8,577 nt of DNA from assembly GCA_023135135.1 (NCBI GenBank), contig JAGLTT010000025.1:1-8577 (forward strand), written 5' to 3'. The stretch comes from Dehalococcoidales bacterium. GTDB lineage: Bacteria; Chloroflexota; Dehalococcoidia; Dehalococcoidales; RBG-16-60-22. Below, in pieces: positions 1-6,167 of the stretch. How positions within the stretch are numbered: the stretch's first letter is position 1; each line of letters opens with the position of its first letter. The translations under genes and the position numbers were made by a program. The notes under the pieces are model-generated. The model saw only the letters and a list, made by a program, of their open reading frames with translations, was not told the DNA's origin and made no database searches.

Positions 1-158
1 TGATGGCCGAAGCCAGGGAAGAAGCCATTCAGAGGATGATTGAGGATGCCGAGAGGCAGGGGGCTAACGCCATAATCAGTGTCCGGTTTACCACTTCAAT
101 GATTATGCAGAACGCTGCTGAAGTGCTCGCCTACGGCACTGGCGTGGTCCTGGAGTAA
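1..158 (+). CDS. YbjQ/UPF0145 family protein, 3' end only
   Basis: Partial gene; the 5' part lies before the window. The open frame runs in codons starting at position 3 and ends in TAA at 156-158, leaving about 51 visible residues. The visible part has an Ala/Glu-rich helix (AEAREEAIQRMIEDAE), then GANAIISVRFTTS and the ending AEVLAYGTGVVLE. The pattern GANAhhxhRFxTSxhxxxAxEhhAYGTAVhh is typical of the C-terminal half of YbjQ/UPF0145 (DUF74) proteins. These are small, roughly 100-residue proteins that form compact oligomers; some relatives are annotated as heavy-metal binding, but the cellular role is not established. The ATG at 3-5 is internal to the family's usual length and is probably not the true start. 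Family call is from motif recognition and fairly sure; function is unknown. Confidence 0.8.
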   Translation, partial: MAEAREEAIQRMIEDAERQGANAIISVRFTTSMIMQNAAEVLAYGTGVVLE

Positions 159-392
159 AGAAAACGCTAACAGTGAACGGGCATTATACGAAAGAAAGCA
201 CAGCCCGTGCCATGCCTTCCCTAGTCAATTTTACGCACAAATAACCATATAAGTTATCCGTGTGTCCTCAAAATTACCTCGTAAGCCCTGGTTCACTTCA
301 GACCTACTGACGGATAACCCTTAATACAGGAGTTACGAAAATGATGCTGATTTCGGTTACAATACCGTTACCGGAGGAGCGCCGCAGTAGTA
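159..392. other. Intergenic region with two short inverted repeats
   Basis: This stretch lies between the converging YbjQ gene and the DUF5679 gene, and I see no convincing gene in it. It holds two perfect short inverted repeats. ACGGGC at 177-182 pairs with GCCCGT at 203-208 (20-base loop) shortly after the YbjQ stop. GTTATCCG at 253-260 pairs with CGGATAAC at 311-318 (50-base loop). Neither is followed by a good T-run in either direction, so neither can be called a standard intrinsic terminator, though the first is well placed to end the YbjQ transcript. No known riboswitch class was recognised. Confidence 0.5.
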
Positions 393-533
393 TTAACCCT
401 TGCCGATACGAAATACCTTGGTGCCACAGGCAGGGCAAGTACCCTGAGTCGCCGGGCGTCCATTCTTGAGGGTAACCGATTGGGGATTTTTAATCTCTAC
501 CTTTTTCCTGCACTTCATGCAATATGCCTGCAT
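393..533 (-). CDS. Small zinc-ribbon protein, DUF5679-like (46 aa)
   Basis: A 46-residue protein from ATG (531-533 on the minus strand) to TAA (393-395). It starts MQAYCMKCRKKVEI, carries a basic middle (KNGRPATQGTCPACG) and ends KVFRIGKG. C5-x2-C8 and C33-x2-C36 form a four-cysteine zinc ribbon, and the layout matches the DUF5679 family, which I recall mainly from Chloroflexota and some other bacteria and archaea. A consensus Shine-Dalgarno (AAGGAGGT on the minus strand, about 540-547) sits about 6-7 bases before the ATG, and a near-consensus promoter lies just upstream. The gene is therefore expressed as its own short transcript. The role is unknown; nucleic-acid or protein binding through the ribbon is only inference. 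Confidence 0.85.
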   Translation of the reverse strand: MQAYCMKCRKKVEIKNPQSVTLKNGRPATQGTCPACGTKVFRIGKG

Positions 534-563
534 CTCCGCACCTCCTTAATTATCCTGACTAGC

Positions 564-592
564 AGAGTAGCAAAACCGCTCGTATTTGTCAA
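564..592 (-). promoter_or_regulatory. Sigma-70-type promoter of the DUF5679 gene
   Basis: Read on the minus strand, a perfect -35 TTGACA (587-592) is separated by exactly 17 bases from a -10 TACTCT (564-569). The predicted start of transcription is about 20-25 bases before the AAGGAGGT ribosome site of the zinc-ribbon gene. It begins about 30 bases after the end of the broken SAM hydrolase gene, so the zinc-ribbon gene need not rely on read-through from gatB-secG. Confidence 0.75.
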
Positions 593-622
593 TAGCGGGA
601 AGCCTGAAAACGGCACTATTTC

Positions 623-737
623 TTAAGAAGCACCCCAAATTGTTACCTTATCGCCCGCTCCAGCGTTGAGAAAGGTGGATGGCGACACAGGCATCAGCCA
701 GACCGAAATCGGTGGTAAAGGTTATTACGGCATCCAT
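623..737 (-). pseudogene. SAM hydroxide adenosyltransferase (DUF62) remnant, internal deletion
   Basis: Just downstream of secG, an ATG at 735-737 (minus strand) opens a 29-codon frame beginning MDAVITFTTDFGLADACVA and ending at TAA 648-650. The hTFTTDFGLADxYVA pattern is the N-terminus of the SAM hydroxide adenosyltransferase / SAM-dependent chlorinase-fluorinase family, whose TTDFG Asp helps bind SAM. After this motif the family match stops. In the +1 frame the same DNA reads STFLNAGAGDKVTIWGAS then TAA (623-625), which resembles the C-terminal tail of the same family (xxLGAGxGDxVxhxG). So the two ends of a gene that normally encodes about 260 residues are joined near position 675-683 with a frame change, and over 200 residues are missing. 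No Shine-Dalgarno is evident before the ATG. The N-terminal match is strong and the C-terminal one weaker. An assembly error is the main alternative to a real deletion. Confidence 0.72.
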
Positions 738-752
738 GACTTTTACCGAAAA

Positions 753-974
753 TCAGGCGCTTACCCGGAGCGACACAATCGCGAGGATGATGAAAATGGC
801 TGCCAGGGCGATGGTAAGCTGGAAGAGCGTTTTTTCCACGCCGCGCTTGGTGCGATATACCGTATCTGCCTGGCCGAAGATGCCCCCCAGACCACCACCC
901 CGCACCTGAAGCATAGCTACCAGTATCAGGGCTATGGCGACGACTATCTGAGCTATATATAAATAAGTTGCCAT
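753..974 (-). CDS. secG: Preprotein translocase subunit SecG
   Basis: A 73-residue membrane protein, the small accessory subunit of the SecYEG translocon, which aids protein export across the cytoplasmic membrane. Two hydrophobic helices are visible, at about residues 3-22 and 52-69. They flank the conserved cytoplasmic loop with the Gly-rich motif RGGGLGGIFGQA (25-36), the hallmark of SecG; length is normal for the family. The ATG at 972-974 is preceded by GGAG (983-986 on the minus strand) with an 8-base spacing. It lies 31 bases after gatB on the same strand, with no terminator seen between them, so it is probably co-transcribed with gatB. The remnant of a SAM hydroxide adenosyltransferase gene follows 15 bases after its stop. 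Confidence 0.93.
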   Translation of the reverse strand: MATYLYIAQIVVAIALILVAMLQVRGGGLGGIFGQADTVYRTKRGVEKTLFQLTIALAAIFIILAIVSLRVSA

Positions 975-1005
975 TCTTTATTCTCCATTTACCGGATTTC
1001 AGGCT

Positions 1006-2469
1006 TCAGCTCGAAGAGTCTTCGACAAGCTTCTGCTTCAGCACTTCATTAACCAACTGCGGATTAGCACGACCTTTCGTTGCCTTCATTACCTGGCCGA
1101 CCAGGAATTTCAGGGCCGTTTCCTTACCGGCTTTAAAGTCGGCGACAGGCTGTACATTAGAGTTTATCACTTCAGCGACGATTTTCTCAAGTTCTTGAGT
1201 GTCACTAATCTGGCTGAGGCCACTTTCTTTAATAATTTCATCGGCGGTCTTGCCTGTTTTGAACATGTCCTCAAGCACCGTCTTGGCCGTGGCCGCATTA
1301 ATCGTGCCGTGCGAACTCAGTATCAGCCCGCAAAGCATCGGCGGGCTTACCTTTTTTCTGAACCCGTCAATATCGATATTACCGGCGTTGATGATACGGC
1401 TCACTTCGCCGAGGAGCCAGTTGCTTACCTCTTTCGGCGATACTTCTTTACCGACCCTGGCGCCTTCCTCGAAGTATTCGGCCACGGCTTTTTCTCTGGT
1501 GAGAAAATCCGCATCGTAAAGCGGCAGGTCGTACTCGGCGATAAAGCGGTCGCGCCGGGCTTCGGGCAGCTCGGGGAGTCTTTTCCCGACCTCTTCCACC
1601 CAGTCGCGCCCGATAACCAGCGGCGGGAGGTCCGGCTCGGGGAAGTAACGGTAGTCGTGGGCGTACTCCTTACTGCGCTGGGAGACGGTCCTGCCTTTAT
1701 CTTCCACCCATCCCCTTGTCTCCTGGACGAGTTTCTTACCCTCGGTGGCGGCTTTGCGCTGTCGCCGGGCTTCGTACTCCATAGCCAGGAAGACCGCCTT
1801 GAAGCTGTTCATATTTTTGACTTCCACCTTTGGGCCGAGTTCCGCGCTGCCCACAGGTCGAATGCTGATATTGGCATCACAACGGAAGCTGCCCTCCTCC
1901 ATGTTGCCGGTGGAGACTCCCAGGTACTGTAAAATGCTGCGCAGCTTAATGAGGTACTGCCGCGCTTCTTCCGGGGAACGAAGGTCCGGCTCGCCGACGA
2001 TTTCCATCAGCGGCACGCCGGAGCGGTTGATATCCACCAGGCTATAGTCTTCTCCATCCGGGGAGGTGCGGTGCAGCAACTTGGCGGTATCTTCCTCAAG
2101 GTGAACGCGGGTAATGCCTATCTTCTTTGTTACGCCATCGACCTCGATGGTGAGCCAGCCCTTCTGACCGATGGGGGCATCATACTGGGAAATCTGGTAG
2201 CCCTTAACAAGGTCGGGATAGGGGTAGTTTTTACGGTCGAACCTGGTATATTCGGAGATGGGGCTGTTGAGGGCGAGGGCCGTCATCATGGTGTATTCCA
2301 CGGCCTGGCGGTTAATGACGGGGAGGACGCCGGGCATACCCATACATACCGGGCAGACGTGGGTATTGGGCGGCGTGCTGGCATAATCGGTACTGCAACC
2401 GCAGTACATCTTGCTCTTCGTGAGTAGCTGGGCATGGACTTCCAGTCCGATAACAGTCTCGTAATTCAT
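1006..2469 (-). CDS. gatB: Aspartyl/glutamyl-tRNA(Asn/Gln) amidotransferase subunit B
   Basis: A 487-residue cytoplasmic protein, the normal length for GatB. Within GatCAB it phosphorylates and amidates Glu-tRNA(Gln) or Asp-tRNA(Asn), using ammonia made by GatA. Family hallmarks are IGLEVHAQL (7-15), four zinc-type cysteines C23, C25, C39 and C42 (YCGCS and [11 protein letters not shown]), [30 protein letters not shown] and the [10 protein letters not shown] motif. The C-terminal third is the helical GatB/YqeY tRNA-binding domain, with the family-typical [15 protein letters not shown] near the end. The ATG at 2467-2469 has an AGGA ribosome site 5 bases upstream. gatA and gatC are not in this window, so the complex must be encoded elsewhere. 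It is the first gene of the gatB-secG unit and has its own promoter. The frame is intact and nothing looks unusual. Confidence 0.97.
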   Translation of the reverse strand: MNYETVIGLEVHAQLLTKSKMYCGCSTDYASTPPNTHVCPVCMGMPGVLPVINRQAVEYTMMTALALNSPISEYTRFDRKNYPYPDLVKGYQISQYDAPIGQKGWLTIEVDGVTKKIGITRVHLEEDTAKLLHRTSPDGEDYSLVDINRSGVPLMEIVGEPDLRSPEEARQYLIKLRSILQYLGVSTGNMEEGSFRCDANISIRPVGSAELGPKVEVKNMNSFKAVFLAMEYEARRQRKAATEGKKLVQETRGWVEDKGRTVSQRSKEYAHDYRYFPEPDLPPLVIGRDWVEEVGKRLPELPEARRDRFIAEYDLPLYDADFLTREKAVAEYFEEGARVGKEVSPKEVSNWLLGEVSRIINAGNIDIDGFRKKVSPPMLCGLILSSHGTINAATAKTVLEDMFKTGKTADEIIKESGLSQISDTQELEKIVAEVINSNVQPVADFKAGKETALKFLVGQVMKATKGRANPQLVNEVLKQKLVEDSSS

Positions 2470-2499
2470 AGCTATCCTGTCTTGAAAAACAACATATCC

Positions 2500-2528
2500 A
2501 GTATAGCAACAATAGGCGTGGCTGACAA
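2500..2528 (-). promoter_or_regulatory. Promoter of the gatB-secG unit
   Basis: On the minus strand, -35 TTGTCA (2523-2528) lies 17 bases from -10 TATACT (2500-2505), one mismatch each from the sigma-70 consensus. The inferred transcript would start about 25 bases before the gatB ATG and contain its AGGA site. It is back to back with the tRNA-Ala promoter, whose -10 lies about 45 bases further right. Confidence 0.72.
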
Positions 2529-2568
2529 GGAAGGGGACTGCGACTGGTATATAAAGTGGTCTCAGATA

Positions 2569-2577
2569 TGCTATAAT
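2569..2577 (+). promoter_or_regulatory. Extended -10 promoter of tRNA-Ala
   Basis: TGCTATAAT (TG at 2569-2570, TATAAT at 2572-2577) is a perfect extended -10 element ending 14 bases before the first tRNA base. No good -35 hexamer is found at 16-18 bases upstream, consistent with reliance on the TG extension. Transcription would start just before the mature tRNA, leaving a leader of only a few bases. Confidence 0.7.
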
Positions 2578-2591
2578 TTTGAGGTCAACAC

Positions 2592-2664
2592 GGGGCCGTA
2601 GTTCAGTTGGGAGAACGCCTGCTTTGCAAGCAGGAGGTAGGGGGTTCGAATCCCCCCGGCTCCA
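2592..2664 (+). tRNA. tRNA-Ala (anticodon TGC)
   Basis: A full 73-base cloverleaf, without an encoded CCA tail. The acceptor stem GGGGCCG (2592-2598) pairs with CGGCTCC (2657-2663) with one G-T wobble, and A2664 is the discriminator base. The D stem is GTTC/GAAC. The anticodon stem CCTGC/GCAGG (2618-2622 and 2630-2634) holds the seven-base loop TTTGCAA, with anticodon TGC at 2625-2627 (position 34 falls at exactly 2625). The T arm contains GGTTCGAATCC. The TGC anticodon reads GCN alanine codons. The 3' CCA must be added post-transcriptionally. Confidence 0.97.
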
Positions 2665-2722
2665 TTTTCCCCCTTTCCCCGGCCTCCGTTATTCCCCCGC
2701 TAGCGGTGGATGACAAATAAGA

Positions 2723-2759
2723 ACTCCCCTGGTTCCTCCCGGGGAGTCTAGTGTTTTTT
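2723..2759 (+). terminator. Probable intrinsic terminator after tRNA-Ala
   Basis: ACTCCCC (2723-2729) pairs perfectly with GGGGAGT (2741-2747) around an 11-base loop, followed after six bases by TTTTTT (2754-2759). The stem is GC-rich and placed about 60 bases after the tRNA. The gap between stem and T-run is longer than ideal, which lowers confidence. The opposite strand has no comparable T-run, so it is unlikely to end the leftward kinase transcript efficiently. Confidence 0.55.
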
Positions 2760-2766
2760 ACCAATA

Positions 2767-2862
2767 GGTTAACAATCTAGTACTTTGTTGGGCCAGCCTT
2801 CTCAATGTTTTTAATTCTAAGTACACGACTCCGCATTGCACTTTTCAGCGGATTGTTAGACC
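2767..2862. repeat. Nested imperfect inverted repeats between tRNA and kinase
   Basis: GGTTAACAATC at 2767-2777 faces GATTGTTAGACC at 2851-2862: eight perfect pairs, one bulged base, then three more pairs. Inside, GTACTT at 2780-2785 faces AAGTAC at 2819-2824. Partly overlapping the right arm, ATACAG at 2863-2868 faces CTGTAT at 2879-2884, next to the kinase stop. No coding sequence was found here. The arrangement could fold as RNA at the 3' end of the kinase transcript, or be chance in an AT-rich gap. Confidence 0.35.
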
Positions 2863-2892
2863 ATACAGGAAATCAAGACTGTATTGGCTGCT

Positions 2893-4851
2893 TTAACCGG
2901 GAATCCTTAGCGTTACCGCAGTGCCTGTACCCGGCTCCGGTTGTACAATCAAGGTACCCCCAATTAAGCGTGCTCTTTCTCGCATCCCAATTATACCGAG
3001 CTTCCCAGACAGAGCCAGTTCGCTTGTCCTTTCAGGCATGTCAAACCCTTGACCATTGTCGCTTATGATTAGGGTTAAGGCATCAGCACCAAAATCCAGG
3101 GTCATCTCAACCGCGGAGGCTTGTGAATGTCTTCTAACATTACTTAGTACTTCCTGAGCGATACGGAAGACTGTTAATTCTGTGTCCGGTGCCAGCCGAC
3201 GCCTGCTGCCGGTGATACCGACTTTCGTTGCAATCTCATAGCTCTTCTCGAGGTCGGTAATGAGCCACTCTAGTGCTGGTACCAACCCCAGGTCATCTAG
3301 TATTGATGGTCTGAGGTCCTGGCTGAAACGATGTACTCCCTTAAGAGCGAAGTCAGCCATCTCATGTAGCTTTGTCAATCGCTCTATTACCGGCTTCATT
3401 AATTTCTTTTCTCCCGTAATGAGCGAGTCAAGGCCGCGCGAAAGAGTGGCTAGGACCTGAGCTGTGTCATCATGAAGTTCCCGAGAGATACGCAATCGTT
3501 CGTCTTCCTGGGCTCTTGTCACCTGCTTTATGTAATACTCCATATTCTGCCGTAGCTGCCTCTCTTCAGTCATATCCTGGGCGATGACCTGCAGACCGAT
3601 TACCTCGTCTCTCCTGAGCAAAGGGCTAATCCTGAGCTCAATGAATGCCTTGGCACCGTTCTTTCTGGTTAAACCAACTTCCTCGGTGCCACCTACCGTA
3701 AACTGCTCCAGCTTTTCCGAAAACAGTTGCCTGACCTTCTCCTGGCTTATTCCGGCAAAGAGTTCATAGATGGCAGTGGATATTAGTTCCTTCTGTGTAT
3801 AACCGGTAAGCTGTTCGCAGGCTCGATTGACCGAGATAATCCTGGCCGTAGTAGAACAAATAAAAATCGCATCACTGGAGTTTTCAAAGAGACCTCGATA
3901 GCGCTCCTCCGATATCCGCAGTTGTTGAGCGGTAACCTGCTGCTGCTGATAAAGGTGCGCATTCTCAACGGCAACCCCAATCTGATTGCCGATGGCAGTA
4001 AGCAATTCGACTTCCTCCGGCTGGAACTGTCGGTGGCTGTACATGGCTATGCAGAGGGTACCGTTCACCTTCCTTTTAGAACTGAGAGGTACTATAAGCG
4101 TAGAGTGAAGTTTAAACTTGCTGACCACTTCCCTGGTGAGTCTGGGGTCTTGAGAGGCATCCTCCACAAAAAGAGGCTTGCCTGATTGGGCGACACTGCC
4201 ATTGAAGCCCTCTCCCAGCTTGAGTCTATCCACGCCCTGGGCAAGCTCTTCGGCTGTACCGCGGTGAGTCGACAGGACAAGCTCATCGGTTTCCTCATCC
4301 AGAAGGAATATCCAGGCAACGTCAGCCTGCATGACATCTATCACATTGTCGATAGCGTTGCTCAAGACATGGCTCAGCTCCAGAGATTCAGAGACGGTGC
4401 TTGATATCCGGTTGAGAGCGGCCAGTCTTTTTTCATCTTCCTTAATAACCTCAACGTTTGCCTGAAGCTCTTCCTTGGCCTTTTCCAGCTGGTCGAATGC
4501 CCTCTGCTGCCGGTGAATCAGCCAGGTAACCAGCAGGCTGATGAAAAAGAAGGCGATGGTCTCGGTTACTGCCTCCGATACCTGGTCGGAGAAGAACATG
4601 GCGCGTGGTGCGAGTGCTAGGCCGATTAATACCGCCGTTATTAACCCGCCCTTCCACCTGAAGACGAAGGCGGCGTAAGCTACCGGGATGATCGAGAGGA
4701 TGCGGTACGTTGAGTAACGGGCAAGCTCGATAGGCGCCTGAGGTATAATAGACTGAACTAAGGGAATCCGGTCAGCGTAGTAGATGAGGGCTCCGAAGGT
4801 CATGATAGCCAGGATAATCCAGAAATGCGGAACCCTGTAAAAATTCTTCAC
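2893..4851 (-). CDS. Membrane sensor histidine kinase, GAF-PAS-HisKA_3-HATPase
   Basis: A 652-residue sensor kinase. In order: about four transmembrane helices (near 11-27, 47-65, 68-85, 95-113) with only short loops; a charged coiled coil (117-148); a GAF domain (about 150-300, with LKLGEGFNGSVAQSGKPL and LIVPLSSK); a PAS domain (about 313-428, opening SEERYRGLFENSSDAIFI and closing QDMTEERQLR); HisKA_3 (about 447-515) with phospho-acceptor H460 in RISRELHDDTAQ; and a HATPase (about 555-652) with N-box EVLSNVRRHSQA (N571), G1 DNGQGFD (598-604) and G2 GKLGIIGMRERARLIGG. The architecture is NarX/DegS-like and pairs with LuxR-type regulators. The start is GTG (4849-4851), with a modest GGGA site 8 bases upstream; a stop lies in frame a little upstream and no ATG between. 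It follows the response regulator gene by 25 bases. The signal sensed is unknown: the membrane part has no large outer loop, and the GAF shows no obvious cysteine ligands. Confidence 0.93.
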   Translation of the reverse strand: MKNFYRVPHFWIILAIMTFGALIYYADRIPLVQSIIPQAPIELARYSTYRILSIIPVAYAAFVFRWKGGLITAVLIGLALAPRAMFFSDQVSEAVTETIAFFFISLLVTWLIHRQQRAFDQLEKAKEELQANVEVIKEDEKRLAALNRISSTVSESLELSHVLSNAIDNVIDVMQADVAWIFLLDEETDELVLSTHRGTAEELAQGVDRLKLGEGFNGSVAQSGKPLFVEDASQDPRLTREVVSKFKLHSTLIVPLSSKRKVNGTLCIAMYSHRQFQPEEVELLTAIGNQIGVAVENAHLYQQQQVTAQQLRISEERYRGLFENSSDAIFICSTTARIISVNRACEQLTGYTQKELISTAIYELFAGISQEKVRQLFSEKLEQFTVGGTEEVGLTRKNGAKAFIELRISPLLRRDEVIGLQVIAQDMTEERQLRQNMEYYIKQVTRAQEDERLRISRELHDDTAQVLATLSRGLDSLITGEKKLMKPVIERLTKLHEMADFALKGVHRFSQDLRPSILDDLGLVPALEWLITDLEKSYEIATKVGITGSRRRLAPDTELTVFRIAQEVLSNVRRHSQASAVEMTLDFGADALTLIISDNGQGFDMPERTSELALSGKLGIIGMRERARLIGGTLIVQPEPGTGTAVTLRIPG

Positions 4852-4876
4852 CAGTATAGTCCCATCGTTATTAACA

Positions 4877-5539
4877 CTATGCTAAGTCATCCAGACCCAG
4901 CCAGCCTTTCCTCAATGCCTGCAGGACGGCTTCCGTCCTCGAGCCTACGTCCATCTTGCGGAAGATATTACCCAGATGTGCCTGTACGGTACGCCGGCTC
5001 AGGAAAAGTTTACCGGCAATGTCCTGATTGCTCATGCCTTTTGCGGCCAGTCTCAGTATCTCCATTTCTCGTTCGCTGAGTTCGGCCAGTTGTGCCGGCT
5101 TACCCGGTTCGCGGCCAGCCCCAAAGTGGCTGAAGACCTTCTGAGCAATGGTTGGGTGGAGTACGGCTTCACCAGCATGCACGGCACGAATGGCGTTGAC
5201 CAGGTCCTTACCGCTGACATTCTTTAGCAGGTATCCGGCTGCTCCTGCCTCCAGCAGTGCTATAATATACTGGTCGTTATCATAAGCCGTGAGAATCAGC
5301 ACCGCTGTGGACGGCTGGCTGGCTTTGATTTGTCTTGTCGCCTCAATACCATTTACCCCGGGCATGGCGATATCCATTAAAACAACGTGAGGACTGAGTT
5401 CAGTTACCAGCTTAATTGCCTCTGAACCGTCGTTAGCTTCGCCAATAACCTCCATATCTTTCTCTTGCTCAATCAGGTTACGCGTTCCCTCGCGGAAGAG
5501 CACATGGTCGTCGGCGATAATCACTTTTATCTTATTCAT
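4877..5539 (-). CDS. NarL/LuxR-family response regulator
   Basis: A 220-residue two-domain regulator from the ATG at 5537-5539 (MNKIKVIIADDH). The receiver domain (1-120) has acidic pair D10/D11, phospho-acceptor D56 in VVLMDIAMPGVNG, T84 in LILTAYD and K106 in GYLLKN. The C-terminal LuxR/GerE helix-turn-helix (about 150-215) reads LSEREMEILRLAAKGMSN, then a recognition-helix segment LSRRTVQAHLGNIFRKM. It should bind DNA when phosphorylated by the kinase encoded next in the operon. The frame stays open upstream to 5665, but I reject the longer forms: the family starts right before the first beta strand, and the promoter -10 box overlaps the upstream ATG at 5579-5581. No good Shine-Dalgarno precedes 5539, which is odd. 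Targets are unknown; the divergent redox operon is the nearest candidate. Confidence 0.93.
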   Translation of the reverse strand: MNKIKVIIADDHVLFREGTRNLIEQEKDMEVIGEANDGSEAIKLVTELSPHVVLMDIAMPGVNGIEATRQIKASQPSTAVLILTAYDNDQYIIALLEAGAAGYLLKNVSGKDLVNAIRAVHAGEAVLHPTIAQKVFSHFGAGREPGKPAQLAELSEREMEILRLAAKGMSNQDIAGKLFLSRRTVQAHLGNIFRKMDVGSRTEAVLQALRKGWLGLDDLA

Positions 5540-5579
5540 TTGTCGGCTGCTGAGGAGAGTTTTTCTGCCTCTTATTCCC

Positions 5580-5608
5580 ATTATAGTCCGCAATAAGGAA
5601 TAGTTCAA
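5580..5608 (-). promoter_or_regulatory. Promoter of the response regulator-kinase operon
   Basis: On the minus strand, -35 TTGAAC (5603-5608) and a perfect -10 TATAAT (5580-5585) are separated by exactly 17 bases. The transcript would start near 5572-5574, giving a leader of about 35 bases before the ATG at 5539. Because the box lies inside the upstream open frame, it argues that the longer N-terminus is not translated. Confidence 0.7.
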
Positions 5609-5780
5609 AGACACACAGCTCGCTTGAGATTGCATTGAAGCATACTTACCCGATGTAATCAGCACCTATCTGCCTGCACACATTGCCTAGTTGAAAATAG
5701 GCCATGATGACAGGCCAGATTAGGCCAGGCAGTCGATGAAAGTCTGGTTGTTTCGGGGTAACCTGAAAATAGAGGGAGCT
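5609..5780. promoter_or_regulatory. Divergent intergenic region with three AGGCCA repeats
   Basis: This region separates the leftward two-component operon from the rightward redox operon and must hold the latter's control signals. AGGCCA occurs three times in the same direction, at 5699-5704, 5712-5717 and 5722-5727, with start-to-start spacings of 13 and 10 bases; each contains the palindrome GGCC. No convincing -35/-10 pair for the rightward operon could be picked out by eye. The repeats could be a regulator site, but this is inference only. Confidence 0.35.
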
Positions 5781-5796
5781 AAAGGAGGTTACAGCT

Positions 5797-6150
5797 ATGG
5801 AAAGGGCAATGGCGGAAAATTCTCAAAATGATAATTTTATCAGTATCTCCGCGGTGCTTGATGAACTCGAAAGAGATTTGCTGCATAAAGAAGTTAAGCC
5901 GAAAGAGAAGAAGACTCACCCTAACAAAGAGGCAATCCTTAAAGTACTTTCTAAGGCTGCCGATGACCATAATTTCCTGGCTCGCCTAGCCGAAGACCCT
6001 GCTAAAGTGCTCAAGGAGTATGAACTGACTTCAGAGGAGAGAGCCGCTTTGGCGTCAGGTGACTTGCGCCGTATAGAGTCCTGGGTTGGTAAGCTGGACA
6101 AGCGACTGAGCACCTGGATCTGGTGCCGCCTCCAGCAGGAAAAGTGGTAA
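5797..6150 (+). CDS. Small uncharacterised protein with LigA/NHLP-like motif
   Basis: A 117-residue protein I cannot assign a function. It starts at ATG 5797, 8 bases after a consensus AAAGGAGG (5781-5788), so strong translation is expected. An acidic helix (about 16-30) is followed by a Lys-rich linker (31-44, KEVKPKEKK) and a helical domain (about 45-117). The core reads FLARLAEDPAKVLKEYEL (60-77), then LTSEERAALASGD and WVGKLDKRLSTWIWC. The pattern DPxxhLxxhxLTxxExxALxxGD resembles the LigA-subunit fold and the NHLP/Os1348-type leader-like small proteins; here it could be just a helical fold rather than a precursor peptide. No Gly-Gly cleavage motif and only one cysteine (C110) are visible. 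There is no signal peptide or membrane segment. It is 17 bases before the nuoE-like gene and clearly co-transcribed, so it may be an accessory or assembly factor for the redox complex. Confidence 0.85.
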   Translation: MERAMAENSQNDNFISISAVLDELERDLLHKEVKPKEKKTHPNKEAILKVLSKAADDHNFLARLAEDPAKVLKEYELTSEERAALASGDLRRIESWVGKLDKRLSTWIWCRLQQEKW

Positions 6151-6167
6151 GTAAAGTGAGGTCTAGA

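Noticed and set aside
341..469. A 42-codon rightward frame starting ATGATGCTG with AGGAG upstream
   Set aside because: It has a plausible ribosome site but runs antisense through the well-supported DUF5679 zinc-ribbon gene, and the peptide resembles nothing known.
620..629. Ten-base palindrome TTCTTAAGAA as a terminator
   Set aside because: It has no loop or T-run and overlaps the tail of the SAM hydrolase remnant, so it is most likely incidental.
666..962. Rightward frames of 98 and 76 codons opposite secG
   Set aside because: Both overlap secG and the SAM hydrolase remnant on the other strand, and the composition is that of an antisense shadow.
1195..1932. A long rightward open frame of 245 codons
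   Set aside because: It lies wholly antisense to gatB, whose protein matches its family along its full length. The translated product has no recognisable domain and no ribosome site was seen.
5540..5665. Longer N-terminus for the response regulator
   Set aside because: The extra 42 residues precede the normal receiver-domain start, and the -10/-35 promoter boxes lie inside this stretch.
6123..6167. Earlier start for the NuoE-like protein
   Set aside because: It would overlap the end of the 117-residue gene and has no good ribosome site, whereas ATG 6168 has GAGGT 5 bases upstream.
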